A DNA stretch of 64,000 nt, taken from NCBI RefSeq assembly GCF_023715585.1, contig NZ_JAMBOK010000002.1, positions 62,001 through 126,000 on the forward strand. The letters run 5' to 3'. Within the stretch, counting starts at the first letter, position 1; the number at the start of each line of letters is the position of its first letter. Shown in pieces: positions 35,182-44,697 of the stretch. The notes beneath the pieces were generated by a model, which saw nothing but the letters and a program-made list of their open reading frames with translations, ran no database searches and was not told where the DNA came from. The position numbers and the translations under genes are program-made. The DNA comes from Sporosarcina luteola (GTDB lineage Bacteria; Bacillota; Bacilli; Bacillales_A; Planococcaceae).

Positions 35182-35519
35182 CTATCTGTTTTGATACAAA
35201 TGATTTAGGTTTTGATTTTGCCCTCTTGCGAATACATTGGTCCGGTTCGGCCCCCACGAAACAGCTGATGGCCTCGACGTGAGCGATTCGCCGAGATTTT
35301 GCCAGTCGGACCGGCGTGTGCCGTTCCACTCCAACATGTACAAGCCGTTGTCCGTCCCTCTATGCGCTACCGGTCGAGTTCCCGGTACAGGTCATAATTT
35401 CCCCTCGGATTTTCTGCAAAACTGCTGAACGTTTGCTGACGCTTCCTATCATCAGGTCCTAGTTGGGCAAACTGATTCATCGGCATCATTGAAGGAGCCA
35501 TATATCCATAATAAAACAA
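35182..35519 (-). pseudogene. Broken gene ending in a DUF346/PLL-like beta-propeller repeat
   Basis: A TTG at 35519, seven bases after GAGGAGG, opens a 50-residue frame (MFYYGYMAPSMMPMNQFAQL...) that stops at 35367. A different frame, one base out, continues from about 35388 to a stop at 35182 and reads [43 protein letters not shown]. This is the consensus of DUF346/PLL-type lectin propeller repeats, which normally occur several times per protein. Only one blade is left. Either a deleted base splits a short gene, or this is decayed remains; I favour the former, as the 5' signals are intact. Confidence 0.55.
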
Positions 35520-35601
35520 TCAAACACCTCCTCTGAGTGATAAGATAGTATATACAAAGCGCCTGTACAGTTGATTGAACCCCGAAAGGAGACAAGCGGA
35601 T

Positions 35602-38600
35602 TTGAGCATCCATATAACACAAAACAAAATCATGGATCTGTGCGGATCCGTCTCATTTAAAAGGGGCGAAATGTTTAACCGTGCAGGAAAAGTGAGGTTT
35701 ACACACTTTAGCGACACGCACTGCGAAGCAATTGTGGCGGGGAAGGAAAACTTCCATGTCGCTATCGATCAATCAGGTGAAAACCTTCAATTGGAGTGCA
35801 GCTGTCCGGTTCTGTCTTTTTATACATATAAATGCCAACATATTGCGGCTGTATTGATTGCCATGATGGAGCGCAGGCGGGAGGCGGCGCCCGATTTGGC
35901 GGAAGGAATGCTGTCACTATTCAATGACAAACCAAGGGCTAGCGGACATCAGCTTCATTTTGAAAATAGGGAAGTTATGGCGCTTGCGTTTACGTTGAAG
36001 CCCGTTGCTGTGGGCAAACAACCTATGCTCGGCATGGAATTGATGGTCGCCGGGGTTCAAGTTGAGGACATCCGACAGTTTTTGGAGGATGTGAATGAAG
36101 GACGGCCCAGCACACTGACCCATGCATTCACTTTTGATTCTCACCTGCACTGCTTCAACCGGGAAGCTGATTCAGTTCTACAGCAACTTATCGGTATTCA
36201 TAGTGAAGACAGGGATTTTCGGCACCGTTCAGTCAGTCCCGCTGCAATACTCATTCCGCCATCCTCGTGGGAAAGGTTACTGTCGCTAATACAACAAGCA
36301 ACCGACGTTCAACTGGAACTTGGCGGCAGAATATCGAGCTTTCACATAGCGGAAGCGACATTGCCCGTCCGTTTTCATTTCGAAAAAAAGCAGGAAACTG
36401 GGCATGTTCTCACAATTGACGGGTTGAATCAGGTGCACGTATTGGAGGCTTACGAGCTTGTCCTTTACGATGGGCAATTATTTCAGCTTAGCAATGAGGA
36501 TTGCAAACGGCTCGCCGATCTGCAACAAATGATTGAAACGTCGGGCACACGCCAGCTGCCCATCTCCAATGAGCAAATTGGATTCTTCATCGAAAAGGTC
36601 GTACCCGGACTGCGGAGAATCGGTGAAGTCCAACTCGATGAAACGGTCATGGACCAGCTCGTGAAATCTCCTTTGAAGGCGAAGCTTTACATCGATCGGG
36701 TAAACAACCGATTGCTTGCAAGCCTCGAATTCCAATACGACCAGATCATACTGAATCCTGTTGCGGAAAGCGATTTACCGACGGGATCCGTATTGGTCCG
36801 CGACTTGGAAAAGGAAGAGGACATCCTCCGTTTAATGGAAGACAGCTCATTTGCCACAACGGATGAAGGATATTTATTGCACAATGAGGAATTGGAATAT
36901 GAATTTCTTCATCACATCCTCCCAAAACTTCAGAAGCTCGTCCAAGTGTATGCGACGACAGCGATCAGGAATCGGGTTTTCAGGGGGCATGCCAAGCCGC
37001 GAATCCGGGTGAAGGCGCATGAGGACAGGACGAATTGGCTTGAATTCAAATTTGAGATGGACGGCATACCCGATAAGCAAATACGCGAAATCCTTGAAGC
37101 GCTGGAAGAGAAACGAAAGTATTTCCGTTTGCGGAATGGCTCTCTTCTCTCATTGGAAACGAAGGAATTTGAGGAAATCCAACGGTTTTTGAATGAAATT
37201 CCGGAAGATCTCGAGACCTTAGAAAAGGGATTGAACGTTCCGATGGTGCGTGGCATTCGGTTTTTAGATGCAGTCGGTGACGATGAAATGTTTTCCGTTG
37301 AGGAATCTGCTCGCCTGTTTTTCGAACGTCTGTTGAATCCCGGCGAGTACGCGGAAGTGCCGCCGTCGTTGGAACCAGTATTGCGCGATTATCAAAAAAC
37401 AGGTTTTCAATGGATGAAAACGATCGCTGAATTCGGCGTCGGGGGCGTGCTGGCTGATGATATGGGGCTCGGCAAGACATTGCAGAGCATTGCGTTCATC
37501 CTGTCCGTTCTTCCTAACATTCGCAAGAAGAAACGGCAAGTCTTGATCGTCTGCCCCTCTTCATTGACCTATAACTGGTTGAGTGAATTCCGGAAATTTG
37601 CGCCTGAAGTCAATGCCGTTGTCCTGGACGGGTCAAAAAAGGAGAGGGCAGAGCGGCAAAGTGACGTTGCGGACAAGGATGTGTTGATCACGTCCTATCC
37701 GTTGATACGCCGGGATATCCAATGGTATGAGAAGCAAGACTTCCTGACGATCTTTTTCGACGAGGCGCAAGCATTTAAAAACCCGTTTACGCAAACGGCC
37801 CGGGCTGTGAAAAGATTGCAGGCAGATACCTGTTTCGCGCTGACCGGAACGCCTATCGAAAATTCGGAGGAGGAACTTTGGTCCATCTTTCACGTCGTAT
37901 TTCCTGAACTGTTCATGGGACTGCAGGAATATAGTGAACTTACGGTGAAAGCGATATCCCGCCGCGTGAGGCCATTTTTGCTGAGGCGGATGAAGGAAGA
38001 TGTCCTCGGAGAGCTGCCGGCAAAAGTCGAATCGATAGAGTCTTCGGAGCTGCTTCCAGAACAGAAGAAGCTCTATGCCGCCTATTTGGCAAAGCTGCGC
38101 CACGATACGTTAAAGCATTTGGATAAGGATACGATTCGAAGGAATAAAATCAAAATCCTCGCCGGACTGACCAGGCTGCGGCAAATCTGTTGCCATCCGG
38201 CATTATTCGTCGATGGCTACCAGGGCAGTTCCGCGAAGTTCGAGCAGTTGAAGCAATTGATTCAGGAATCAAAACAGGCGGGGAGAAGAGTGCTGATCTT
38301 CTCGCAGTTTACGAAGATGCTCGGCATCATCGGCAAGGAGCTAGCGATGAAGGGAACCCCGTTCTTTTATTTGGACGGCCAAACGCCTTCCGAGGAACGG
38401 TTGGAATTATGCAATCGATTCAATGCAGGTGAGCGCGATGTGTTTCTCATTTCATTGAAAGCTGGCGGGGCGGGTTTGAATTTAACAGGGGCAGACACTG
38501 TCATCTTGTATGATCTTTGGTGGAATCCCGCCGTGGAGGAGCAAGCCGCGGACCGCGCCCATCGCATGGGTCAACAGCAAACCGTCCATGTCATCAAGCT

Positions 38601-38742
38601 CGTCGCGCGCGGCACAATCGAGGATAAAATGAATGAGTTGCAGGAGAAGAAGAGGAATCTAATCGAGGAGATCATTGATTCGAAGGATGCTTCTACTACT
38701 ACATTGACTGAGGACGACATCCGGAAGCTGCTGGAAATATAG
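35602..38742 (+). CDS. SWIM zinc finger SNF2-family helicase
   Basis: A 1046-residue protein. An N-terminal SWIM finger (C66-x-C68...C78-x-H80) is followed by ~450 residues of bacterial SNF2-associated sequence, then SNF2_N: motif I DDMGLGKT (619-626), motif II DEAQ (720-723), and FALTGTPIENSEEELW. Helicase_C has FLISLKAGGAGLNLTGADTV and QAADRAHRMGQ. It is a dsDNA translocase-type ATPase; relatives include YwqA, with unclear cellular roles. The TTG at 35602 is nine bases after AAAGGAG. A small membrane protein gene follows closely. Confidence 0.88.
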   Translation: MSIHITQNKIMDLCGSVSFKRGEMFNRAGKVRFTHFSDTHCEAIVAGKENFHVAIDQSGENLQLECSCPVLSFYTYKCQHIAAVLIAMMERRREAAPDLAEGMLSLFNDKPRASGHQLHFENREVMALAFTLKPVAVGKQPMLGMELMVAGVQVEDIRQFLEDVNEGRPSTLTHAFTFDSHLHCFNREADSVLQQLIGIHSEDRDFRHRSVSPAAILIPPSSWERLLSLIQQATDVQLELGGRISSFHIAEATLPVRFHFEKKQETGHVLTIDGLNQVHVLEAYELVLYDGQLFQLSNEDCKRLADLQQMIETSGTRQLPISNEQIGFFIEKVVPGLRRIGEVQLDETVMDQLVKSPLKAKLYIDRVNNRLLASLEFQYDQIILNPVAESDLPTGSVLVRDLEKEEDILRLMEDSSFATTDEGYLLHNEELEYEFLHHILPKLQKLVQVYATTAIRNRVFRGHAKPRIRVKAHEDRTNWLEFKFEMDGIPDKQIREILEALEEKRKYFRLRNGSLLSLETKEFEEIQRFLNEIPEDLETLEKGLNVPMVRGIRFLDAVGDDEMFSVEESARLFFERLLNPGEYAEVPPSLEPVLRDYQKTGFQWMKTIAEFGVGGVLADDMGLGKTLQSIAFILSVLPNIRKKKRQVLIVCPSSLTYNWLSEFRKFAPEVNAVVLDGSKKERAERQSDVADKDVLITSYPLIRRDIQWYEKQDFLTIFFDEAQAFKNPFTQTARAVKRLQADTCFALTGTPIENSEEELWSIFHVVFPELFMGLQEYSELTVKAISRRVRPFLLRRMKEDVLGELPAKVESIESSELLPEQKKLYAAYLAKLRHDTLKHLDKDTIRRNKIKILAGLTRLRQICCHPALFVDGYQGSSAKFEQLKQLIQESKQAGRRVLIFSQFTKMLGIIGKELAMKGTPFFYLDGQTPSEERLELCNRFNAGERDVFLISLKAGGAGLNLTGADTVILYDLWWNPAVEEQAADRAHRMGQQQTVHVIKLVARGTIEDKMNELQEKKRNLIEEIIDSKDASTTTLTEDDIRKLLEI

Positions 38743-38794
38743 AAGTATAGTTGCTGCAAGCGCAGTGGATACTACTGGAAAAGGAGCGGATCAA

Positions 38795-39220
38795 TTGAGA
38801 GCACTAAAGATACTACTGAGTGTGGTAGTCGTGATTACGGTCATCGGCTACGGTGTCTACCATTTCGGAACTAAATTCATCGCCGACGAAGTAATGGGCC
38901 AAGTGGCGGCGGAACTGGAATCGAGCGGTCAGATGGAAGCGATCAGACAGGAAGTTCAAAATAACCCGGAACTTCGCGCCTTCATCGAAGAAGGGAAGAA
39001 TGTTGACAGCTCGAAGCTCCCTTTCCAAACGAAAGAGGAAGCGACGAGAGTCTTGATGAAAAAATTCGATTTGAACGAGCTCAACCAACTACAAATCCAA
39101 GCACGGCAAGGCATGACTGCATCGGAACAACAAGCACTGCTTAGTAAAATCGAGAGCCGGCTGACGGATGAAGAGATGTTGGCGTTAAAAGCGTTGGCTT
39201 ATAAAGAGTTAGTTAAATGA
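38795..39220 (+). CDS. Single-pass membrane protein of unknown function
   Basis: 141 residues: one N-terminal membrane helix (about 4-24, LLSVVVVITVIGYGVYHF), then an acidic, helical, Gln/Glu-rich domain of ~110 residues with NPELRAFIEEGK and a C-terminal ARQGMTASEQQALLSKIESRL. The TTG start is eight bases after AAGGAG, 52 bp behind the helicase gene, so they are probably cotranscribed. Not recognised. Confidence 0.7.
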   Translation: MRALKILLSVVVVITVIGYGVYHFGTKFIADEVMGQVAAELESSGQMEAIRQEVQNNPELRAFIEEGKNVDSSKLPFQTKEEATRVLMKKFDLNELNQLQIQARQGMTASEQQALLSKIESRLTDEEMLALKALAYKELVK

Positions 39221-39221
39221 T

Positions 39222-39255
39222 AAACCGCTTCAGTCCGAGGACTGGAGCGGTTTTT
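39222..39255 (+). terminator. Terminator of the SNF2 operon
   Basis: AAACCGCTTCAGTCC / GGACTGGAGCGGTTTTT stem-loop with T-run. Confidence 0.85.
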
Positions 39256-39283
39256 GAGTTGAAATAGGAACGGCTGGCAAGTT

Positions 39284-39412
39284 ATCGGTCACATGGTGTG
39301 CATTATCGGTCACTTCCTGGCGGATATCGGTCAATCATCGCGAGTTATCGATCACTTCTTGTAAGTTATCGGTCACTTTCACAAAGTTATCGTCATTTCA
39401 TTACTTTAGACC
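39284..39412 (+). repeat. 21-nt array 3 (ATCGGTCA family)
   Basis: Five units start at 39284, 39305, 39326, 39347 and 39368; the terminal module is 39389-39412. It follows the SNF2-operon terminator in the same orientation. Its terminal module supplies the last six codons and the stop of the convergent NERD gene. Confidence 0.85.
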
Positions 39413-40388
39413 TACACTTAGCGTAAAGTTTTCTAACCAATTCAAGGTTCGATATGTAAACTCTTCCCCTTCTGTCTCCTTCAAAAGGAATTCCAGTCCT
39501 TCTTAAAATCCGTTTCATCTTTTGTTCGTCGGACAGACGTAAAAATTGTCGGGCTGTCTTGTTAGAAATGCGATAATCAAGCAACATAAAATAATCCAGG
39601 AGTGCTTCGATATGGGCATGAGGGTCAACGTACCTGCATTGCGGACAACCCCAACCATTTTGTATCGACTCCATGCCGTGGAAACCACAATGCGCACAGC
39701 GGACTCCCGATATAAGTTCTGATGGCTGGATTCCAAATCGGTTTGACAAGGGAAACGGATCAAATTCACTGTGGGCATCGGCTATCTTATTTGCAATGTC
39801 CTCAAGTTCGGATACATCAATAGCTGAGTGGAATGAAGTGAGTCTTCGAAGAAAAATTGGGATCTCAAGAGGAAAAAGGAGAGTCAGATCCTTGCGTAGA
39901 TTTTCGAATTGCTGATGCGGTCTGGGGAAAACCGCTGCCTGATAAATTGGGATAGGCGTGAGATGCATGTTGAACCAATCTTCTAAAAGCATTTTATTCC
40001 GCTCTAGCTGGACAGATGGACATTCAAATGCATCAACTTGTCCATTCTCAAGGGTTCGTGTCAATTGATTTTGTGTTTCAGGGAAACTGATTCGGCCGGC
40101 AATATTTTTTACTTCCAAAATGACAGCGCCTTGTTGAAAAAGAAATAGTGTGTCCACCTGGAATTTGCCTGTGGATTGCATATTCAAATCATGGAAGATG
40201 TAATGCTCGAAAGGGAACTGATATTTATTGAAAACATCCGCCAGTATTTTTTCGCCGTTTTCGCCGGCCCGCGTCTTCCTCAGCTCGTTCTCGATGTCCG
40301 CGTAGCGCGGGTGATGCTCCGGCAGCCTTCGTAGCATGGCCTCCAGCCCGATTGCCTTTAATGAGATTTCTCTTTCCTTCATGATCAA
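39393..40388 (-). CDS. NERD-domain nuclease-related protein with zinc ribbon
   Basis: About 331 residues. The N-terminal NERD domain (about 30-160) has GENGEKILADVF, then QVDTLFLFQQGAVILEVKN, which contains the D...ExK nuclease motif. A four-cysteine zinc ribbon (CAHC...CPQC) and a basic helical C-terminus follow. NERD proteins are presumed nucleases; the target is unknown. The start is uncertain: GGAGG is ten bases from a TTG at 40388 and sixteen from an ATG at 40382; an ATG at 40421 has no site. It is the only gene here flanked on both sides by 21-nt arrays. Confidence 0.78.
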   Translation of the reverse strand: MIMKEREISLKAIGLEAMLRRLPEHHPRYADIENELRKTRAGENGEKILADVFNKYQFPFEHYIFHDLNMQSTGKFQVDTLFLFQQGAVILEVKNIAGRISFPETQNQLTRTLENGQVDAFECPSVQLERNKMLLEDWFNMHLTPIPIYQAAVFPRPHQQFENLRKDLTLLFPLEIPIFLRRLTSFHSAIDVSELEDIANKIADAHSEFDPFPLSNRFGIQPSELISGVRCAHCGFHGMESIQNGWGCPQCRYVDPHAHIEALLDYFMLLDYRISNKTARQFLRLSDEQKMKRILRRTGIPFEGDRRGRVYISNLELVRKLYAKCRSKVMK

Positions 40389-40475
40389 TGAAATACCGCC
40401 TCCATTATCGTTTTGTAACATCTATTCTACCATAAAAGTCTGAAAAATCTATATAGTTGTTGCCGCTGAATAGTT

Positions 40476-40562
40476 ATCGTTCATTTCCTATAAATTATCG
40501 ATCAGTTGTAAGAAGTTATCGGTCACTTCTCAAAAGTTATCGTCATTTCAGGACTTTGATCC
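40476..40562 (+). repeat. 21-nt array 4 (ATCGGTCA family)
   Basis: Three units start at 40476 (core ATCGTTCA), 40497 (ATCGATCA) and 40518, with the terminal module at 40539-40562. It lies in the gap upstream of the NERD gene, in direct orientation to array 3. The rest of the 40389-40682 gap shows nothing I can support. Confidence 0.85.
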
Positions 40563-40682
40563 CGCCTAAATATTCCAGTGCCCTTCAAAGATGATAGACA
40601 TGCGGAATTGGTAAGTGAATCTTTGGCATTGCAGTATTGTGTAATCCCAAGGTGAAAACGGTTTTTATTGAATGAACAAAAA

Positions 40683-40709
40683 AACGGCAGCGCACAATGC
40701 GTTGCCGTT
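40683..40709 (-). terminator. Terminator of the DUF2188 gene
   Basis: On the minus strand ACGGCAACG pairs with CGCTGCCGT (one mismatch), followed by a run of seven T. Confidence 0.8.
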
Positions 40710-40715
40710 CTCTAT

Positions 40716-40976
40716 TTACTTTCCGTATTCAAACTGTTCCTCGATCTTCCCGTCATCTCCATGTACGTAAACCATCGTTCCGGCTTCCTCCGCCATCCGT
40801 TTTGCCTCCTCGACAGCGTCATTCCGGTTGCCTGCTGTATAGGCCGGTTCATCGTCGCCTTCCACTTTCACGGCCCAGCCATCTTCATCATGGGGAACGA
40901 CGTGGAATCTCGCATCGTCCGTTCCTGCGCGATCTTCGAAATACTCGTCTTGGTCACGTTTCTTATCAGTAGTCAT
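40716..40976 (-). CDS. DUF2188 family protein
   Basis: 86 residues, acidic and soluble. HVVPHDEDGWAVKVEGDDEP, then GNRNDAVEEAKRMAEE and VYVHGDDGKI, is the DUF2188 pattern. AAGGAGGAG lies just before the ATG. The family function is unknown. Monocistronic with its own terminator. Confidence 0.85.
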   Translation of the reverse strand: MTTDKKRDQDEYFEDRAGTDDARFHVVPHDEDGWAVKVEGDDEPAYTAGNRNDAVEEAKRMAEEAGTMVYVHGDDGKIEEQFEYGK

Positions 40977-41119
40977 ACAATCTCCTCCTTCACTTGTTAG
41001 CTCTCAATCTTCTATTCATCCAGTACCCGGTCAAGTGGAATCAAAACAGCTGAAAATCATAGAATAGTATGCCTCATCTGGTTACTAAATGGTAAACTTG
41101 AACAAACGGGGGTGTTGAT

Positions 41120-41917
41120 ATGGAGTCATCCAATAAAGTGCTATCTTTGCGGAACGTGACGATGACGTATGGAAATCAACGTGTGTTGAATGGTGTAAAC
41201 TTGGAAGTCGAGCGGGGGCAGATCATCGGCTATATCGGTCCGAATGGTGCGGGGAAGAGTACGACTGTGAAGATTATGCTCGGCTTGATTCAAAATTATA
41301 AGGGCCAGGTGGTTATCTTCGGCGAGGATATTGCTTCGGGAGATCCATCTTATAAACGAAGAATTGGGTATGTGCCGGAGCAAGCGGAGCTGTACGATAA
41401 TTTGACGGCAATGGAATATTTGGCGTTCACGGGGGAATTGTACGGACTTGACCGTACATTTGCGGAAGAGAAAGCGCAGAAGCTTATGGAGGAATTTGAA
41501 CTTGGCGACGTGATGCATACGCGGCTTTCTTCCTTTTCTAAAGGGATGCGGCAAAAGGTGCTCATCATTTCGAGCTTGCTGCACAATCCTGATCTCTTAT
41601 TCTTCGATGAACCGTTAAGCGGATTGGATGCGAACAGCATGATGGTTATCCGTGAAATGCTTGCGCAATTGGCGGCGCAAGGAAAAACGATCTTTTATTC
41701 ATCGCATATCATGGATGTCGTTGAGAAGATCAGCAACCGGATTGTGCTGCTCGTCAAAGGGACCGTTGTCGCGGATGGCAGTTTTGAGGAATTGCAGGAA
41801 TTGAGCGAAGAGGGGTCGCTAGCTGCAATCTTCAACCAGCTGACCGGATTCACCGATCATGCAAGTCGGGCAGAACGATTCATCTCAATTGTAGAGGACG
41901 GAACAGCCAATGCATGA
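41120..41917 (+). CDS. ABC exporter, ATP-binding subunit
   Basis: A 265-residue ATPase: Walker A GPNGAGKST, Q-loop in GYVPEQAELYDNL, signature SFSKGMRQK, Walker B LLFFDEPLSGLD, H-loop SSHIMD. The MQxVxILYVPEQ-type spacing is that of ABC-2 exporters (drug, peptide or lipid). It overlaps the permease gene by 8 bp. The substrate is unknown. Confidence 0.88.
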   Translation: MESSNKVLSLRNVTMTYGNQRVLNGVNLEVERGQIIGYIGPNGAGKSTTVKIMLGLIQNYKGQVVIFGEDIASGDPSYKRRIGYVPEQAELYDNLTAMEYLAFTGELYGLDRTFAEEKAQKLMEEFELGDVMHTRLSSFSKGMRQKVLIISSLLHNPDLLFFDEPLSGLDANSMMVIREMLAQLAAQGKTIFYSSHIMDVVEKISNRIVLLVKGTVVADGSFEELQELSEEGSLAAIFNQLTGFTDHASRAERFISIVEDGTANA

Positions 41918-43550
41918 ATTCCGGACACTTGCGATCCTCTCTAAATGTAAAAGGCTCTTCGAAAGAGCGGGAATTGACTACAACGCAATGGAAACCATTT
42001 TACGCATAAAATTGACGATGGATGGCAGGCGCACGCCGACCATTTTCAATGGGCAGAAGAAAAAGGAAGGCAATCAGTTCCTGAAGTCTTTATGGATCTA
42101 CGGCATATATGGGCTGATGGTGATCCCGTTCCTTCTCCTCCGGGATGGTCATTATATTTTCCAAATGAGCATCGTGTTCGGTATCATCATGTTCATTTTG
42201 ACGACGACGATGGTGTCCGATTTCTCTTCGGTACTCCTGGATGTAAGGGATAAAACGATCTTGCAGACCAAACCGGTGAGCAGCAGGACACTTGGTACCG
42301 CGAAAACGATCCACATATTGATCTATATGTTTTTCATAGCGGGGGCTTTTATTGGTATACCGCTCGTCGTCGGGCTGTTTGCGAAAGGAATTCTATTTAC
42401 CCTAGTATTTCTTGCAGCATTGGTGTTGACGATGCTCTTTATCGTTGTGATTACGTCACTCGTGTACTTTGCGGTTCTGCGGTTCTTTGACGGTGAAAAA
42501 CTGAAGGACATCATCAACTACGTGCAAATCCTGCTGTCTGTCGGCGTCATCGTTGGCTATCAAGTTGTCATCCGCGCATTCGATTTTGTCGATATAGATT
42601 TGACGTACACATTTAGCTGGTGGCATGTATTTTTGCCTCCGATGTGGTTTGGCGCAGCCTTCGAACTGTTGTTGAATCAAGACTTCTCGAAAGTGCTGAT
42701 TCTGTTAGCGACACTCGCCTTGCTCGTCCCTCTCATTTCCATGTTTATTTACGTGCGGCTCATGCCTTCATTTGAACGCAATATGGATAAGTTGATGAGC
42801 GAGTCGAAAAATAGGAAGAAGAAAACAAGCTGGTGGGTGGATAGTTGGGCGAAGCTATGCTGCCGGAACAAGGAAGAAAGGACTTTCTTCCGTTTTGGAG
42901 CCTTGATGATGCAACAGGAACGGGATTTCAAACTCAAAGTCTATCCATCACTGGGCTTCGCAATGGTATTTCCATTCATTTTCATCTTTACGGAACTGCA
43001 AATGAGGACGCTGGCGGAAATCTCCACAGGAAAGTTGTTTTTGTTCATTTATTTCGGCAGTCTGATGATCCCGAGCATCATTCATACGATGCAGTTTTCC
43101 GTGAATCATAAAGGGAGTTGGCTTTTCAGGGCAGCGCCGATCCAGCAGCCCGCTGCGGCATATAGTGGGACGCTGAAGGCATTTTTAGTGAAGTTATATA
43201 TGCCGGTTTTCGTATTACTGTCAATTGCATTTATTACAATCTTTTCGTGGCGTATTGTGCCCGATCTCTTCGCTGTGTTATTAGGGGCGATTCTCCAAAC
43301 GTTGCTCACATACAAGTGGCTCAATTCAGGCGAATTTCCGTTCACCGAATCCTTCGAGTTTGCTCAATCGGAAGGCTCGGCGAAAATGATTTTGATCACC
43401 TTTTCGACAGGAATTTTCGTCATAGGTCATCTAATTGCAACTGCAATAAGGGGTGGAATTTATGTATATATCGCAGTACTGCTAATTGGAGTATTCCTCG
43501 GCTGGCGCAAGGTGTTTCCGATGCAGGAGACAATACCGGTTCGTGGATGA
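41910..43550 (+). CDS. ABC exporter, membrane subunit
   Basis: A 546-residue protein with about 12 membrane helices in two groups separated by a basic cytoplasmic loop near residues 290-330 (SESKNRKKKTSWW). The start overlaps the ATPase gene, so translation is coupled. A single large permease with one ATPase gene implies a dimeric ATPase. Topologically similar to ABC-2 type exporters of unknown substrate. Confidence 0.8.
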   Translation: MHEFRTLAILSKCKRLFERAGIDYNAMETILRIKLTMDGRRTPTIFNGQKKKEGNQFLKSLWIYGIYGLMVIPFLLLRDGHYIFQMSIVFGIIMFILTTTMVSDFSSVLLDVRDKTILQTKPVSSRTLGTAKTIHILIYMFFIAGAFIGIPLVVGLFAKGILFTLVFLAALVLTMLFIVVITSLVYFAVLRFFDGEKLKDIINYVQILLSVGVIVGYQVVIRAFDFVDIDLTYTFSWWHVFLPPMWFGAAFELLLNQDFSKVLILLATLALLVPLISMFIYVRLMPSFERNMDKLMSESKNRKKKTSWWVDSWAKLCCRNKEERTFFRFGALMMQQERDFKLKVYPSLGFAMVFPFIFIFTELQMRTLAEISTGKLFLFIYFGSLMIPSIIHTMQFSVNHKGSWLFRAAPIQQPAAAYSGTLKAFLVKLYMPVFVLLSIAFITIFSWRIVPDLFAVLLGAILQTLLTYKWLNSGEFPFTESFEFAQSEGSAKMILITFSTGIFVIGHLIATAIRGGIYVYIAVLLIGVFLGWRKVFPMQETIPVRG

Positions 43551-43648
43551 ATGAGGAGCGATATGCGTCGTCAAATAATTTTGAAGACATATAGGCGATT
43601 CATCATTTTCCCTTTATAATTAGTTTATGGAAAATGAGGAGGAAAACA

Positions 43649-44470
43649 ATGTTAACGACTGAACAGCTACAGAAAATTGAAAGCTTGCAAAATGAATGCG
43701 AGACAACTGACGGGATCCTATTGAAATTAAACTGGGATATGCTTCGTCAACGTGAAGATCAGGTGATGGATTTTTTTCATTACGAGGATGACGAGTTAGT
43801 TGCATATTTGGCTCTGTATGGTTTTGGATCAACTGTAGAAGTTTGTGGGATGGTGAAGCCTGCTGAACGAAGGAAGAAACACTTTTTGAATCTATGGCAA
43901 CAAGCATTGCAAGTCATCAAGGAAAAGGGATATAAAAAAATCCTCTTAAATGCGCCTTCCACTTCTGAAACGGCAAAGAAATGGCTTGAGAATCAGCCAT
44001 GTACCTATGATTTTTCTGAATACCAAATGGTCTGGAAACAGCAGCCTATGGAAGAAGGCAGGGGTATCCAGTTAAGGCAATCTACCGAGGAGGATGTCCC
44101 GTTTGAAATCCAATTGGATATGGCAGGCTTCGGCATGTCGCAGGAAGACGCTACTCTTCATAAGCAAGAAGTGAAAAAGAATCCGAATGATGCACATTAC
44201 ATTATTGAAGTGGAAGGCAAGAGCGTGGGCAAAATCCGTGTAAGCCGGAATGATGGCGAGTCTTCTATTTATGGTTTTGTCATTCATCCCGACTTTCAAG
44301 GGAAAGGATACGGCCGCCAAACCTTGCAAGCTGTTGTCCGTATGGAACAGCTGTCCGGCAACCCGATCAGACTTGAAGTGGAAGCGAAAAATCGCAATGC
44401 CCTCCGTCTTTATGAGTCAACCGGATTCCAGACTGTCCAAGGACAGGATTATTATCTTTGGGATGAATAA
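43649..44470 (+). CDS. Tandem-GNAT acetyltransferase
   Basis: 273 residues with two GNAT folds. The N-terminal one (about 25-125) lacks a clear acetyl-CoA loop. The C-terminal one (about 140-273) has FVIHPDFQGKGYGRQTL and EAKNRNALRLYESTGF. This duplicated layout recalls MshD-like enzymes, but the substrate is unknown. GGAGG is six bases before the ATG at 43649. Confidence 0.85.
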   Translation: MLTTEQLQKIESLQNECETTDGILLKLNWDMLRQREDQVMDFFHYEDDELVAYLALYGFGSTVEVCGMVKPAERRKKHFLNLWQQALQVIKEKGYKKILLNAPSTSETAKKWLENQPCTYDFSEYQMVWKQQPMEEGRGIQLRQSTEEDVPFEIQLDMAGFGMSQEDATLHKQEVKKNPNDAHYIIEVEGKSVGKIRVSRNDGESSIYGFVIHPDFQGKGYGRQTLQAVVRMEQLSGNPIRLEVEAKNRNALRLYESTGFQTVQGQDYYLWDE

Positions 44471-44473
44471 ATT

Positions 44474-44510
44474 AAACCGCTTCAGTCAGAGGAGACTGAA
44501 GCGGTTTTTT
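44474..44510 (+). terminator. Terminator of the tandem-GNAT gene
   Basis: AAACCGCTTCAGTC pairs with GACTGAAGCGGTTT followed by a T-run. Nearly the same stem as at 39222. Confidence 0.9.
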
Positions 44511-44543
44511 ACGCATTTAAGAAAACACGGCATGAATCTAACT

Positions 44544-44589
44544 ATCAATCATTTCCCGAGAGTTATGGTCATTTCGGGACTTTGGACTC
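44544..44589 (+). repeat. 21-nt array 6 (ATCGGTCA family), single unit
   Basis: One degenerate unit (44544-44564, core ATCAATCA) followed directly by the terminal module (44565-44589, starts ATGGTCATTTCGGGAC). It is the minimal form of the element, again just behind a terminator. Confidence 0.6.
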
Positions 44590-44610
44590 AACAGAACTCA
44601 ACCTCGACTC

Positions 44611-44639
44611 TTTACATTTTTCCATTTATATGTCATAAT
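44611..44639 (+). promoter_or_regulatory. Promoter of the marR-MFS operon
   Basis: TTTACA (44611-44616), exactly 17 bp, CATAAT (44634-44639). Confidence 0.6.
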
Positions 44640-44642
44640 TAA

Positions 44643-44667
44643 ATAGTTAATTAACCTAACTAACTAT
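44643..44667. promoter_or_regulatory. Inverted repeat downstream of -10, probable MarR operator
   Basis: ATAGTTA (44643-44649) and TAACTAT (44661-44667) form a dyad beginning four bases after the -10 element. This is the classical position for autorepression by a MarR protein. Confidence 0.55.
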
Positions 44668-44697
44668 TATTCACAAAGGGGGGCGAAACCCATCGAA

